DNA of 31,191 bases from Cellvibrio sp. GTDB taxonomy: Bacteria > Pseudomonadota > Gammaproteobacteria > Pseudomonadales > Cellvibrionaceae. The stretch spans positions 1 to 31,191 of the forward strand of contig JADJRD010000013.1 in the NCBI GenBank assembly GCA_016712405.1, given 5' to 3'. This document shows positions 1 through 8,524 of this stretch, piece by piece; the stretch's first letter is position 1; every line of letters begins with the position of its first letter. A program made the translations under genes and the position numbers. The notes under the pieces were generated by a model. That model had not been told where the DNA came from and searched no databases. It saw nothing but the letters and a program-made list of their open reading frames with translations.

Positions 1-1556
1 AGTCGCCCCTGAAAAACCAACTAACGCATTGAAAAATATAAAAATAACCAAAAAATAGCGACATCAAATCGACCAAAAATGATAAAATTTCCTTACATTT
101 TTGGTCGAAATGAGAAATAAAAAACATGTAAAAGCCACAGAACAACATCAACAAACAAGTTTTTTGGCAGTGATTTAATCGATCAGCTAGACCCAAAAGA
201 TCCGCTGCTGCTGCTATCCAACGCCATTCCTTGGCAAGAATTTGAAAAAGACTTTATCGGCGAATACACGCAAGGTATTGGTCGGCCGAGCATCCCCATT
301 CGCGTGATGGTGGGCTTACTAATACTCAAGCAATTAGAAAATTTGAGCGATGAACGTGTGGTGTTGGCGTGGAAACAAAATCCGTATTACCAAGCATTTT
401 GCGGCATTAAAAACTTTCACAACCAATTACCCTGTCATGCTACGGAATTGGTGCATTTTAGAAAACGTATTGGCGCAAAAGGTGTTGAAAAAATATTTGT
501 GATGTCTGTGAAGTTGCACGATAAAAAAGCGGAAGAGTCGATAGTCAATGTTGATACCACCGTACAAGAGAAAGCAATAACCTATCCAACGGATGGAAAA
601 CTCGCCATCAAGATTATCAATCGTTTAAATAAATTAGCAAAAGGCAATAACATTGCGCAGCGGCGTACATTTGTCAAAGAAGTTAAATCATTACGCATTA
701 ATTTACGTTTCTTTCGTCATGTCAAAAAGCGTGCAAAAGCGGTTAAAGCGATCAAGCGTTTGCGTACAATAGCGGGAGTTTTACTGAGGGAATTAGAACG
801 AAAATTACCGCAACTGATTGCCGATAAGCAAACAGAAAACTTTGCGTTATACCAAAAAGTGTTGACGCAAAGAAAACATGACAGTGACAAAGTTTACAGT
901 TTGCACGAACCGCAGGCTTACGTGTGGCGAAAAGGAAAGATCATAAGCCGTATGAATACGGTGCAAAAGCGTCGATTGTCACCACCTCAACAGGCAACAT
1001 AATTTTGAGCGCTGTGAGCCATGAAAAAAATATTGCTGATGTAAATACACTGGATGAAGTATTAGAAAAAGCACAGTCGGTTCGGATCAGTAAAATTCAA
1101 GAAGCTGTGTGTGATCGCGGCTATCGTGGTCGAAAAGAAGTGAAGGGGATTAAGATTATATTGCCAGAGAATCCGAAGAAAAAAGATACGCGTTATGAGC
1201 GTGAAAAAAAGCGAGCGAAATGTCGACGACGCGCGGCCATTGAACCGATCATTGGTCATTTGAAATCGGGTTTTCGACTAGCGAGAAATTATTTGAAGGG
1301 TGCGGCTGGTGATCAGATTAATTTATTGATGGCGGCATGTGCGTGGAATTTAAGAAAATGGATGATCGCTGCATTGGAGGCATTTTTTTGTTGCGTAAAA
1401 TGGCCTAATGCCAGGGAAAATAGTAGGATTTTTAGCGAGTTAACGCAGAGTTGGTTGATCTGCAGTATCTCAAAATGGTTTTATTCACGTGTGATATGGA
1501 TATTGGTGCGGTGAAATTTGTACTGATGGATTTTAAATTGTTTTTCAGGGGCGACT
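1..1556. mobile_element. IS5-type insertion sequence, left edge of window
   Basis: The element has near-perfect terminal inverted repeats: AGTCGCCCCTGAAAAAC at 1-17 and its complement ending in GGCGACT at 1556. The right flank AGATAGTTGG continues an NC-A non-coding cassette; intact NC-A copies read GCAAGTAGATAGTTGG at the same place, so the element landed inside that cassette just after GCAAGT. A 4-bp target duplication AGAT is expected, but the left copy would be outside the window. It is related to the element at 23788-25304, with a similar transposase and the same AGTCGCCC end, but clearly a different one. Its transposase is frameshifted. Confidence 0.9.
110..1514 (+). pseudogene. IS5-type DDE transposase with two frameshifts
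   Basis: The protein is spread over three frames. It starts at ATG 110 (MRNKKHVKATEQ), shifts by -1 in the T run at 160-166, continues through SDLIDQLDPKDP and GRPSIPIRVMVG, and shifts by -1 again near 937-939. It resumes as DHKPYEYGAKAS and ends at 1514. Visible DDE landmarks are VDTTV (first Asp), CDRGYRG (second Asp) and AAIEPIIGHLK (Glu), in the order expected for IS5-type transposases with an N-terminal DUF772-like region. The homologue at 23825-25237 is uninterrupted over the same span, which argues for decay or sequencing error. The first shift point, T TTT TTG, is a classical slippery heptamer, so programmed frameshifting is not excluded there. Confidence 0.85.
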
Positions 1557-1829
1557 AGATAGTTGGTCTTGGTATTCAAGAAAAAGCAAAAGCAATATCA
1601 AAAGCCAAAGCTCGCTGGCATTTTGCAAGGCCTTAGAATTTGTTTGTGCCGAATTGAAGTTAGGTTACATTATTGAGTACGAAGTTTTTTGTCGTACTTT
1701 TGAAGAACGAGGCCATGAAGCTTAGGTAAAAATCAAAAGGTTTGTTACCCCAGGCTTTAGGTCGTTAAGTGTTCTGTTCTGTATTTTTTGTGGCTTGCAG
1801 TGAATTTGAACATTTGCTAACTTGTCTTT
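1557..1829 (+). repeat. NC-A non-coding cassette, 3' part (IS-interrupted)
   Basis: This is the right-hand part of an NC-A unit; the left part is beyond the insertion sequence and outside the window. It matches the 12565-12932 copy from AGATAGTTGGTCTTGG onward. It contains the AGTACGA/TCGTACT hairpin. No credible ORF is seen. Confidence 0.8.
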
Positions 1830-1964
1830 TTTTAACAAAGCCATCAAGCATCGTTCCGCTTCGCTCCACTGGACAGTTTTTCTGCTGCGCTTTTGTGAAT
1901 TTACTTCGTAAATCTTTATCACAAAATCACATCAGAAAAACTGCCGCTTATAGCAACGTTAAAT
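1830..1964 (+). other. attC site 1 (long CACTGGACAG type)
   Basis: R'' TTTTAAC at 1830-1836, R' GTTAAAT at 1958-1964. Inner arms read TTTTTCTGCTGCGC and a near-complement. A central TTACTTCGTAAAT palindrome forms the tip. Confidence 0.88.
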
Positions 1965-2323
1965 ATTTTAGTTTGAAGGTTTTGCGAGTTTAGTTAAATT
2001 ACCGTTTGGCTTGTGCAGCTTTGAAAAATCTCACGCTGTACGCGAAGGCAAGTAGAAAGTTTGGTGTGGCATTCAAGAAAAAGCAAAATCAAAAGCAAAA
2101 GCCAAATCTCGCTGGCATTTTGCAAGGCCTTAGAATTTGTTCGTGCCAAATTGAAGTTAGGTTACATTAGTGAGTACGAAGTTTTTTGTCGCACTAATTG
2201 AAGTACGAAGTCTTGAAACTTAGGTAAGAATCAAAAGCCTTGTCGCCCCAGGCTTTAGGTCGTGAAGTTTTCTGTTCAAAGGTTTTTGTTTGCAGTAGCT
2301 TTGAACATTTGCTAACTGTATTT
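1959..2323 (+). repeat. NC-A non-coding cassette
   Basis: This full unit begins TTAAATATTTTAGTTTGAAGG directly after the crossover point. It holds a short CAAAAG run near 2090 and the alternative hairpin ATTAGTG (2166-2172) with CACTAAT (2192-2198). A weak promoter-like pair (TTGAAG, then TAAATT about 16 bases on) sits near its start. No gene is seen on either strand. Confidence 0.85.
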
Positions 2324-2437
2324 GTTTAACAAAGTCATCAAGCGGATGCATTTTTTGTTGCGCTTTTGCATTCGCGTGCTCATTGAGTGTAACTCAAAAG
2401 CACAACAAAAAACGCACCACTTATAACAACGTTAAAT
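2324..2437 (+). other. attC site 2 (GTCATCAAGCGGATGCA type)
   Basis: R'' GTTTAAC at 2324-2330 and R' GTTAAAT at 2431-2437. This is the 113-115 bp attC subtype that normally closes NC-A cassettes. Confidence 0.9.
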
Positions 2438-2455
2438 TTACACGAGGTTTTCAAT

Positions 2456-2653
2456 ATGATTAAAACACTAGTCTTACTAATGATAGTTGCACTGATAACG
2501 TCATGTGGTGGCAGTTCAAGTCAAAAAGACCCAAGAAATATTGATGAGCCTTCAATATCATCAGTGACTAATATTTCGATGTCATCAGTAAGTAATAGTT
2601 CGATTGTCAGCACGTGGGATAATTCATCTTGGGATACAGGAGCTTGGAGATAA
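2456..2653 (+). CDS. Small predicted lipoprotein
   Basis: A 65-aa protein, first gene of a two-gene cassette. It starts at ATG 2456 after CGAGG. A hydrophobic N-terminus (residues 3-15) runs into the lipobox LITSC, so a lipid-anchored Cys is expected at residue 17. The rest is Ser/Asn rich with a repeated SSVTN/SSVSN motif and ends in two WD-type motifs (STWDNSSWDTGAW). There is no recognisable domain. The stop lies one base before the next start codon, so the two genes are probably co-translated. It is clearly a cassette gene, but its function is unknown. Confidence 0.65.
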   Translation: MIKTLVLLMIVALITSCGGSSSQKDPRNIDEPSISSVTNISMSSVSNSSIVSTWDNSSWDTGAWR

Positions 2654-2654
2654 C

Positions 2655-3005
2655 ATGAAAATCAAAACTAAAAATATTTTGCTTCTAGCGGTGTTTTTTG
2701 TTGGAGCCTGTTTCGGAGCGGTTGCAAGTGAAATAGCAAAGAATGGATTGTTCGTATTTAGAGCAGGCGATCCCATTTTGGCTAGTGAAGTTAATGCTAA
2801 TTTTGATCTAATACTTAAAAGAATAGAAGTATTGGAGAGTACGTTGGGGATTAATTCCATTGAAAAAACTATTGTAGGTGTTTGGGATTGCACTGGAGAC
2901 AGTCCCAGCACCATATATATAGTATTCCGGGCTGATGGAATTTACTCTGAAATAGGGGAGTATGTAATTTACCCCTTAAGTCGAAACATGGGAAAAGTTA
3001 GGTGA
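2655..3005 (+). CDS. Secreted protein with VNANFD motif, probably frameshifted near its end
   Basis: A 116-aa product from ATG 2655, preceded by TTGGAGA at 2644-2650. The signal peptide is clear: basic start, hydrophobic core and cleavage near AVASE. The segment FRAGDPILASEVNANFDLIL, followed by a short Leu-rich helix (KRIEVLESTLG), is common in small bacterial exported proteins, where it follows the signal peptide. A β-rich start follows (TIVGVWDCTGD), like small lipocalin-type folds. The reading frame closes at 3005, but another frame continues GDSFNIEGGDTTG and stops at about 3042, so one indel near 2995-3003 probably shortened the protein. This is inference. Confidence 0.6.
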   Translation: MKIKTKNILLLAVFFVGACFGAVASEIAKNGLFVFRAGDPILASEVNANFDLILKRIEVLESTLGINSIEKTIVGVWDCTGDSPSTIYIVFRADGIYSEIGEYVIYPLSRNMGKVR

Positions 3006-3166
3006 CAGCTTTAATATTGAAGGTGGAGATACTACAGGGTGAGTGTATTTATGGCCAGTATCAACACTATAATCATACAGCCTTCTAGTTCTAAGTTCCG
3101 AGGTGTTAAATGCAGCCGAACACAAAGTTAAAAAGTAAAAGAAGGTAAATAGCGTGCAGCTATGGG

Positions 3167-3299
3167 GTTTAACAAGTCGCTGAAGCATCAGTCGCTACGC
3201 TCCTTGGACAGTTTTTAAGTCGCGCTTTTGTGGTTTTGCTGCGCAAAAGTATTCCACAAAACTACAACTTAAAAACTGCCGCTTAGCTCGGCGTTATAG
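3167..3299 (+). other. attC site 3 (GTCGCTGAAGCATCAGTCGC type)
   Basis: R'' GTTTAAC at 3167-3173 and R' GTTATAG at 3293-3299. Arms TTTTTAAGTCGCGC and ACTTAAAAACTGCC face each other. Confidence 0.88.
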
Positions 3300-3627
3300 A
3301 GTGAAAGCAATTTTTTCGTGCGCTGTAAGAAGTTATCGCACTTGGTGTTTTTGAACTTGAACGCATTCCATAGAAAGCAACTTGGCGTTGCGGAAAATTC
3401 AAAGTTCATCGCAAGTAAAATTCTCACGCTGTAGAAAGTGGTAGTTTCGGTGAGTAACACTCAGTGTTTTGAAAGTCTGTCTTCTTGCGTAGTGCGTAAG
3501 CTCTGTTGTAAATTTGCGACTAATTCAAGAATGTAGTTTGTGCGGTTATCGCACCCGTTCAAGTCGCTGTATTTAAAAATAATTGGCGAAATTGGTTTGT
3601 TGTTTTTAGTGCTTTGTTCTTGTCGTA
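3294..3627 (+). repeat. NC-C non-coding cassette, copy 1
   Basis: There is no convincing ORF. It shares CATAGAAAGCAACTTGGCG and the following CAAAGTTCATCGCAAGTAA, ATTCTCACGCTGTAGAAA with the cassette at 21894-22171, so the two are diverged copies of one unit. Confidence 0.7.
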
Positions 3628-3762
3628 TTATAACAAGGCGTTGCAGCACCGTTCCGCTTCGCTCCACTGGATAGTTTTTCTGTTGCGCTTTTGCATTCGC
3701 GGTGCTCATTGAGTGTAACTCAAAAGCGCAACAGAAAACTACCGCTGAACTGAACGTTAAAT
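3628..3762 (+). other. attC site 4 (long CACTGGACAG-like type)
   Basis: R'' TTATAAC at 3628-3634 and R' GTTAAAT at 3756-3762. The head is GGCGTTGCAGCACC and the tail CCGCTGAACTGAACG. Confidence 0.87.
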
Positions 3763-4005
3763 ATTTTAGTTTGAAGGTTTTGCAAGTTTAGTTAAATTAC
3801 CGTTTGGCTTGTGCAGCTTTGAAAAATATCACGCTGTACGCGAAGGCAAGTAGATAGTTGGTCTCGCTATTCAAGAAAAAGCAAAAGCAAAAGCAAGATC
3901 AAAAGCCAAAGCTCGCTGGCATTTTGCAAGGCCTTAGAATTTGTTTGTGCCGAATTGAAGTTAGGTTACATTATTGAGTACGAAGTTTTTGTCGTACTTT
4001 TGAAG
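3757..4005 (+). repeat. NC-A non-coding cassette, truncated by internal deletion
   Basis: The left part is normal NC-A, including a long CAAAAG run and the GTACGA hairpin. The unit then jumps at about 4006 (GAAGAAC into AACAAAAAACGCACC) directly to the end of an attC. The distal body and the 5' half of the attC are gone. AAC at the junction is a possible microhomology. Confidence 0.8.
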
Positions 4006-4042
4006 AACAACAAAAAACGCACCGCTTATAACAACGTTATAG
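4006..4042 (+). other. Truncated attC 5 (R' half only)
   Basis: Only the last arm (ACAAAAAACGCACCGC) and R' GTTATAG at 4036-4042 remain; R'' and the 5' arm are missing. It cannot fold as a normal attC, so this cassette should be locked to the next one. Confidence 0.8.
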
Positions 4043-4429
4043 AGTCAAAGTTTTTGGTGTTTCTGTTTTTAGTTCACCGAGCTTTGAAAGTTCATCGTAT
4101 TTTTTGTTCGTGCCACATTCCGTCTAATTTGTAGTGAATTTTGGCAATTGTGTTTTTAGAAACATCGTTTTCAAGTGTGTGCCATTTCAGTACGCTGTAA
4201 GCTGGTTCAGTGAAAACGCATTCTTGTCAGTCGAGAATGCAGTGAAGCTCAGCACCATCTCACTAGTTTAGTTGTGAGAAAGAATGTGCTAATTTACGAG
4301 CTTCGTAAGTTGGGTTGGTGAAAACGTGCTCTGCCCTTTTGGCCAAATTAACGTTCTCACTGTTTTTAAAGAAAAATCAAAAGCGTTAAGGCAAAAGCAA
4401 AAGCAAAAGCAAAACGTCGAGTTTGGCGG
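4037..4429 (+). repeat. NC-B non-coding cassette, copy 1
   Basis: It starts TTATAGAGTCAAAGTTTTTG. It holds a run of inverted repeats: GCATTCT/AGAATGC (4218-4240), TCTCAC/GTGAGA (4258-4279) and TTACGA/TCGTAA (4294-4308). Three CAAAAG units end near 4411. Only unsupported short reading frames are present. Confidence 0.85.
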
Positions 4430-4545
4430 TTATAACAAAGCAATGTTGCGGATGCCTTTTCTGTTGCGCTTTTGTGGTCGCGGTGCTCATCTGAATATGC
4501 CACAAAAGCGCAACAGACAAGTCACCGCAAATCGCAACGTTAAAT
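4430..4545 (+). other. attC site 6 (GCAATGTTGCGGATGCC type)
   Basis: R'' TTATAAC at 4430-4436 and R' GTTAAAT at 4539-4545. This is the subtype that closes every NC-B unit. Confidence 0.9.
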
Positions 4546-4922
4546 ATTTTAGTTTGAAGGTTTTGCAAGTTTAGTTAAATTACCGTTTGGCTTGTGCAGC
4601 TTTGAAAAATCACGCTGTAGGCGAAAGCAAGTAGAAAGTTAGACTTGGCTTTCGAGAAAAAGCAAAATCAAAATCAAAAGCCAAAAGCAAAAGCAAAAGC
4701 AAAAGCTCGCTGGCATTTTGCAAGGCCTTAGAATTTGGTTGTGCCGAATTGAAGTTAGGTTACATTATTGAGTACGAAGTTTTTTTATCGCACTATTGAA
4801 GTACGAAGCCATGAAGCTTAGGTGAAAATCAAAAGGTTTGTTGCCTCAGGCTTTAGGTCGTTAGGTTTTCTGTTCGGTGTTTTTTTGGCTTGCAGTGAAT
4901 TTGAACATTTGCTAACTTGGCT
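4540..4922 (+). repeat. NC-A non-coding cassette
   Basis: A full unit and one of the longest, because its CAAAAG run has four tandem units at 4682-4705. No gene is seen. Confidence 0.85.
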
Positions 4923-5036
4923 TTTTAACAAAGTCATCAAGCGGATGCATTTTTGTTGCGCTTTTGCATTCGCGGTGCTCATTGAGTGTAACTCAAAAGC
5001 GCAACAAAAAACGCACCGCTTATAACAACGTTACAT
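4923..5036 (+). other. attC site 7 (GTCATCAAGCGGATGCA type)
   Basis: R'' TTTTAAC at 4923-4929. R' is GTTACAT at 5030-5036, with a C in the purine triplet. Confidence 0.87.
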
Positions 5037-5405
5037 TGGGCAAGAAAATAAAAGCTACTGCTTCGGTGAAATCGCAAAAGCAAAAGCAAAAACAAAAGCT
5101 AAAATCCTGAAGGGTTGAAGTTTTGGTTATCGCAGCATCTGGTTTTTCACGGGTAGGTAAAATCTCGCAGCATCAAGTTTTAAAAGCAACGTTTTGGAAT
5201 ATTTCTGGTTCCTACGGTAGTTGGTTTTTCGCAAGCAGTTTTAAGGGCTGAAGTTTTTTGCGGTACGTTGCTAAGCTGGTTTGTTTATCTAACGGGTTGT
5301 AGTATTTTTCTTTTTTTGGTTTGTCGTGCTTCGGAAACTTGGGTTGGGGCTCTGCTGGAAAAGCGTTTTTTGGCTCATTTCAAGTTTCAAGAGAAATTCA
5401 ATTTA
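5031..5405 (+). repeat. NC-D non-coding cassette, copy 1
   Basis: No credible gene. It shares AATATTTCTGGTTCCT, CGGTAG and TTTTTCGCAAGCAGTTTTA with the unit at 27710-28104. It also has a CAAAAG run near 5077-5097. The rest of the two copies differs strongly. Confidence 0.65.
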
Positions 5406-5540
5406 ATGTAACAATGCGTTGCAGCATCGTTCCGCTTCGCTCCACTGGACAGCTTTTAAGTCGCGCTTTTGTGGTTTTGCTACGCAAAAGTATTCCACAA
5501 AACCGCAACTTAAAAGCTGCCGCTGAACTTAACGTTAAAT
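5406..5540 (+). other. attC site 8 (hybrid arms)
   Basis: R'' ATGTAAC at 5406-5412 and R' GTTAAAT at 5534-5540. The head resembles the GTTGCAGCA/CACTGGACAG type and the middle (TTTTAAGTCGCGC, CTACGCAAAAGTATTCC) the GTCGCTGAAGC type, as if recombined. Confidence 0.85.
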
Positions 5541-5903
5541 ATTTTAGTTTGAAGGTTTTGCGAGTTTAGTTAAATTACCGTTTGGCTTGTGCAGCTTTGA
5601 AAAATCTCACGCTGTACGCGAAGGCAAGTAGAAAGTTTGGTGTGGCATTCAAGAAAAAGCAAAATCAAAAGCAAAAGCCAAATCTCGCTAGCATTTTGCA
5701 AGGCCTTAGAATTTGTTCGTGCCAAATTGAAGTTAGGTTACATTAGTGAGTACGAAGTTTTTGTCGCACTAATTGAAGTACGAAGTCTTGAAACTTAGGT
5801 AAGAATCAAAAGGCCTTGTCGCCCCAGGCTTTAGGTCGTGAAGTTTTTCTGTTCAAAGGTTTTTTTGTTTGCAGTAGCTTTGAACATTTGCTAACTTGTA
5901 TTT
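5535..5903 (+). repeat. NC-A non-coding cassette
   Basis: A full unit very close to the 1959 and 6688 copies; it carries the ATTAGTG/CACTAAT hairpin. No gene is seen. Confidence 0.85.
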
Positions 5904-6018
5904 GTTTAACAAAGTCATCAAGCGGATGCATTTTTTGTTGCGCTTTTGCATTCGCGGTGCTCATTGAGTGTAACTCAAATGCGCAACAAAAAACGCACCG
6001 CTTATAACAACGTTATAA
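5904..6018 (+). other. attC site 9 (GTCATCAAGCGGATGCA type)
   Basis: R'' GTTTAAC at 5904-5910 and R' GTTATAA at 6012-6018. Confidence 0.88.
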
Positions 6019-6026
6019 TGTAAAAC

Positions 6027-6216
6027 ATGAATACAAATACAAAAAACGATGAAGCACCATTTCTGCTTTTAGCATAGTGCCATTTACTTAGTAACGGGCT
6101 TTGGTTCAATTCTCAAATCTATCGTTACCAGCGACCCTCAATTTCTAGTTGGCGCTATTTCCATTGCCATTGGATATGGAATATTTTCCAGAAAGCTATG
6201 GAGTCTATTTTGTTGA
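6027..6216 (+). pseudogene. Frameshifted small membrane protein
   Basis: ATG 6027 opens MNTNTKNDEAPFLLLA and stops at 6075-6077. One frame over, the sequence continues SAIYLVTGFGSILKSIV and then FLVGAISIAIGYGIFSRKLW to a TGA at 6214-6216. Removing one base near 6075 joins them into a protein of about 62 aa with one or two membrane segments. The ATG of the next gene lies inside its end, which suggests translational coupling. Family unknown; the fused reading is inference. Confidence 0.5.
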
Positions 6217-6425
6217 AATTTTTAGTTATCATTGAAGCAATCGCTGTAGTTCCATTAATTATGATTCAACTAATCAGCGACGAATCAAAAGCCGATATAT
6301 CTTTTTTTGAATTTAAAATTGAAGTAAATCCAACATTAGGTCTATCAATTATTGTATGCATTATAATAATGCAGGCGGTTATCGCCTTTTCAGAAAGCAC
6401 TAAAATCTATTTTCAGAAAAAATAG
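6198..6425 (+). CDS. Small membrane protein, two predicted helices
   Basis: A 75-aa product. A hydrophobic stretch at residues 5-26 (LLKFLVIIEAIAVVPLIMI) is followed by a polar loop (SDESKADISFFEFKIEVNP), a second hydrophobic stretch at residues 47-65 (LGLSIIVCIIIMQAVIAF) and a basic end (YFQKK). It overlaps the end of the broken gene before it by 19 bases. No family is recognised. The two-helix layout is seen in many integron cassette products; a holin-like role would be a guess. Confidence 0.6.
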   Translation: MESILLKFLVIIEAIAVVPLIMIQLISDESKADISFFEFKIEVNPTLGLSIIVCIIIMQAVIAFSESTKIYFQKK

Positions 6426-6558
6426 AAAGTGTCCTACTCGAAAGCTTACGTTATTGCCGCTAATTGGTTTTAATAATTGCCGGTTATTCAAATGTGTAGT
6501 ATTTTTGTGTTTACTTTGGCAAGGTTGAATTGTGTTTTTTTATTCTTGTTCTATTTTG

Positions 6559-6693
6559 TTATAACAAGGCAATCAAGCACGTTCCGCTTCGCTCCACTGG
6601 ACAGTATTTCTGTTGCGCTTTTAAATTCGCGGTGCTCATTGAGTGTAACTCAAAAGCGCAACAGAAACACTGCCGCTTATAGCAACGTTAAAT
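6559..6693 (+). other. attC site 10 (long CACTGGACAG type)
   Basis: R'' TTATAAC at 6559-6565 and R' GTTAAAT at 6687-6693. The roughly 130 bases between the preceding gene and this site hold nothing I recognise. Confidence 0.87.
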
Positions 6694-7055
6694 ATTTTAG
6701 TTTGAAGGTTTTGAGAGTTTAGTTAAATTACCGTTTGGCTTGTGCAGCTTTGAAAAATCTCACGCTGTACGCGAAGGCAAGTAGAAAGTTTGGTGTTGCA
6801 TTCAAGAAAAAGCAAAATCAAAAGCAAAAGCCAAATCTCGCTGGCATTTTGCAAGGCCTTAGAATTTGTTCGTGCCAAATTGAAGTTAGGTTACATTAGT
6901 GAGTACGAAGTTTTTTGTCGCACTAATTGAAGTACGAAGTCTTGAAACTTAGGTAAGAATCAAAAGCCTTGTCGCCCCAGGCTTTAGGTCGTGAAGTTTT
7001 CTGTTCAAAGGTTTTTTTGTTTGCAGTAGCTTTGAACATTTGCTAACTTGTATTT
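6688..7055 (+). repeat. NC-A non-coding cassette
   Basis: A full unit, nearly identical to the 5535 copy. No gene is seen. Confidence 0.85.
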
Positions 7056-7170
7056 GTTTAACAAAGTCATCAAGCGGATGCATTTTTTGTTGCGCTTTTG
7101 CATTCGCGGTGCTCATTGAGTGTAACTCAAAAGCGCAACAAAAAACGCACCGCTTATAACAACGTTATAG
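7056..7170 (+). other. attC site 11 (GTCATCAAGCGGATGCA type)
   Basis: R'' GTTTAAC at 7056-7062 and R' GTTATAG at 7164-7170. Confidence 0.9.
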
Positions 7171-7552
7171 AGTCAAAGTTTTTGGTGTTTCTGGTTTTAG
7201 TTAATCGAGCTTTGAAAGTTAATCGTATTTTTTGTTCGTGCCACATTCCGTCTAGCTTGTAGTGAATTGTGGCAAATGTATTTTTAGCCACATCGTTTTA
7301 GGGTGTGTGCCATTTCAGTTCGCTGTAAGCTGGTTTAGTGAAAACGTATTCTTATCGGTCAAGAATGCAGTGAAGCTCAGCACCATCTCACTAGTTTAGT
7401 TGTGAGAAAGAATGTGCTAATTTACGAGCTTCGTAAGTTAGGTTGGTGGAAACGTGCTCTGCCCTTTTGGCCAAATTTAAATTTTCACTGTTTTTTAGAG
7501 AAAAATCAAAAGCGTAAAGTCAAAAGCAAAAGCAAAGCGTCAAGCTTGGGTG
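7165..7552 (+). repeat. NC-B non-coding cassette, copy 2
   Basis: Besides the three distal hairpins it shows a perfect proximal inverted repeat, TGCCACA (7239-7245) with TGTGGCA (7268-7274). The first distal stem (7346-7368) starts GTATTC, giving a G-U type pair with GAATGC. Two CAAAAG units are present. Confidence 0.85.
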
Positions 7553-7664
7553 TTATAACAAAGCAATGTTGCGGATGCCTTTTTCTGTTGCGCTTTTGTA
7601 TTCGCGGTGCTCATTGTGTTACAAAAGCGCAACAGAAAAGTCACCGCAAATCGCAACGTTAAAT
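7553..7664 (+). other. attC site 12 (GCAATGTTGCGGATGCC type)
   Basis: R'' TTATAAC at 7553-7559 and R' GTTAAAT at 7658-7664. The tip is shortened to CATTGTGTTAC. Confidence 0.9.
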
Positions 7665-8018
7665 ATTTTAGTTTGAAGGTTTTGCGAGTTTAGCTAAATT
7701 ACCGTTTTGCTTGTGCAGCTTTGAAAAATCTCACGTTGCACACGAAGGCAAGTAGAAAGTTTGCTGTGGCATTCAAGAAAAAGCAAAGTCAAAAGCCAAA
7801 TCTCGCTGGCATTTTGCAAGGCCTTAGAATTTGTTAATGCCAAATTGAAGTTAGGTTACATTGCTGAGTACGAAGTTTTTGTCGCACTAATTGAAGTACG
7901 AAGTCTTGAAACTTAGGTAAGAATCAAAAGCCTTGTCGCCCCAGGCTTTAGGTCGTGAAGTTTTCTGTTCAAAGGTTTTTTGTTTGCAGTAGCTTTGAAC
8001 ATTTGCTAACTTGTATTT
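7659..8018 (+). repeat. NC-A non-coding cassette
   Basis: A full unit with a contracted CAAAAG region (AAAAGCAAAGTCAAAAGCC), the shortest among the full copies. No gene is seen. Confidence 0.85.
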
Positions 8019-8132
8019 GTTTAACAAAGTCATCAAGCGGATGCATTTTTTGTTGCGCTTTTGCATTCGCGTGCTCATTGAGTGTAACTCAAAAGCGCAA
8101 CAAAAAACGCACCGCTTATAACAACGTTATGC
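8019..8132 (+). other. attC site 13 (GTCATCAAGCGGATGCA type)
   Basis: R'' GTTTAAC at 8019-8025 and R' GTTATGC at 8126-8132; R' contributes an ATG at 8128 that opens only a 10-codon frame. Confidence 0.88.
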
Positions 8133-8435
8133 AGTTTTATTTGTTTGAATTACTCCCTTAATTTCAGGCAGTCACGTTTTGGTTTTCTTGCGTTACATTT
8201 TTGCTATTCGTGTTTTGCAAGTGTTGTGTATTTACCCGCTAAGCCAGTGTTGTGAAAACGTATCTTCGTTTAAGTTGGCTTTCGAAAAAGTTTACTCGGT
8301 TAGCGGTGCTCGTTTATAGTAAGCACAAATAGCGTTCGAAGTGAGTTCATGTTGGTGGTGCGTGTTGAAAGTTTTAATAAAGTAGCAAGGCCGCTCACGT
8401 TTTTCAGTTCTTGCATAAGTATTTAAAACATCTAC
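8127..8435 (+). repeat. NC-E non-coding cassette, single copy
   Basis: About 310 bases without a credible gene on either strand. Its composition and phrases such as TGTGAAAACG and GCTAAGCCAGTG recall NC-B, but I cannot align it to another unit in the window. Confidence 0.55.
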
Positions 8436-8513
8436 GCATAACAAGGCAATGAAACACGTTCGCTTCGCTCACTGGACGCCGCTCTGCGGCGCCCGTTTAT
8501 CGCAACGTTATAT
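8436..8513 (+). other. attC site 14 (short, 78 bp)
   Basis: R'' GCATAAC at 8436-8442 and R' GTTATAT at 8507-8513. The compact stem GCCGC/GCGGC has a TCTG tip. This is one of only two short attC sites here. Confidence 0.85.
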
Positions 8514-8524
8514 GTAGCATAATT

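Noticed and set aside
1722..1922. Minus-strand ORF of 66 codons, similar to 13314-13502 and others in NC-A
   Set aside because: It spans NC-A tail and attC; frames are not kept between copies, so the similarity comes from DNA repeat conservation.
7402..7662. Plus-strand ORFs rich in KSKSKS in NC-B copies
   Set aside because: They are translations of the CAAAAG repeat running into attC arms, with different lengths and frames in each copy and no ribosome site.
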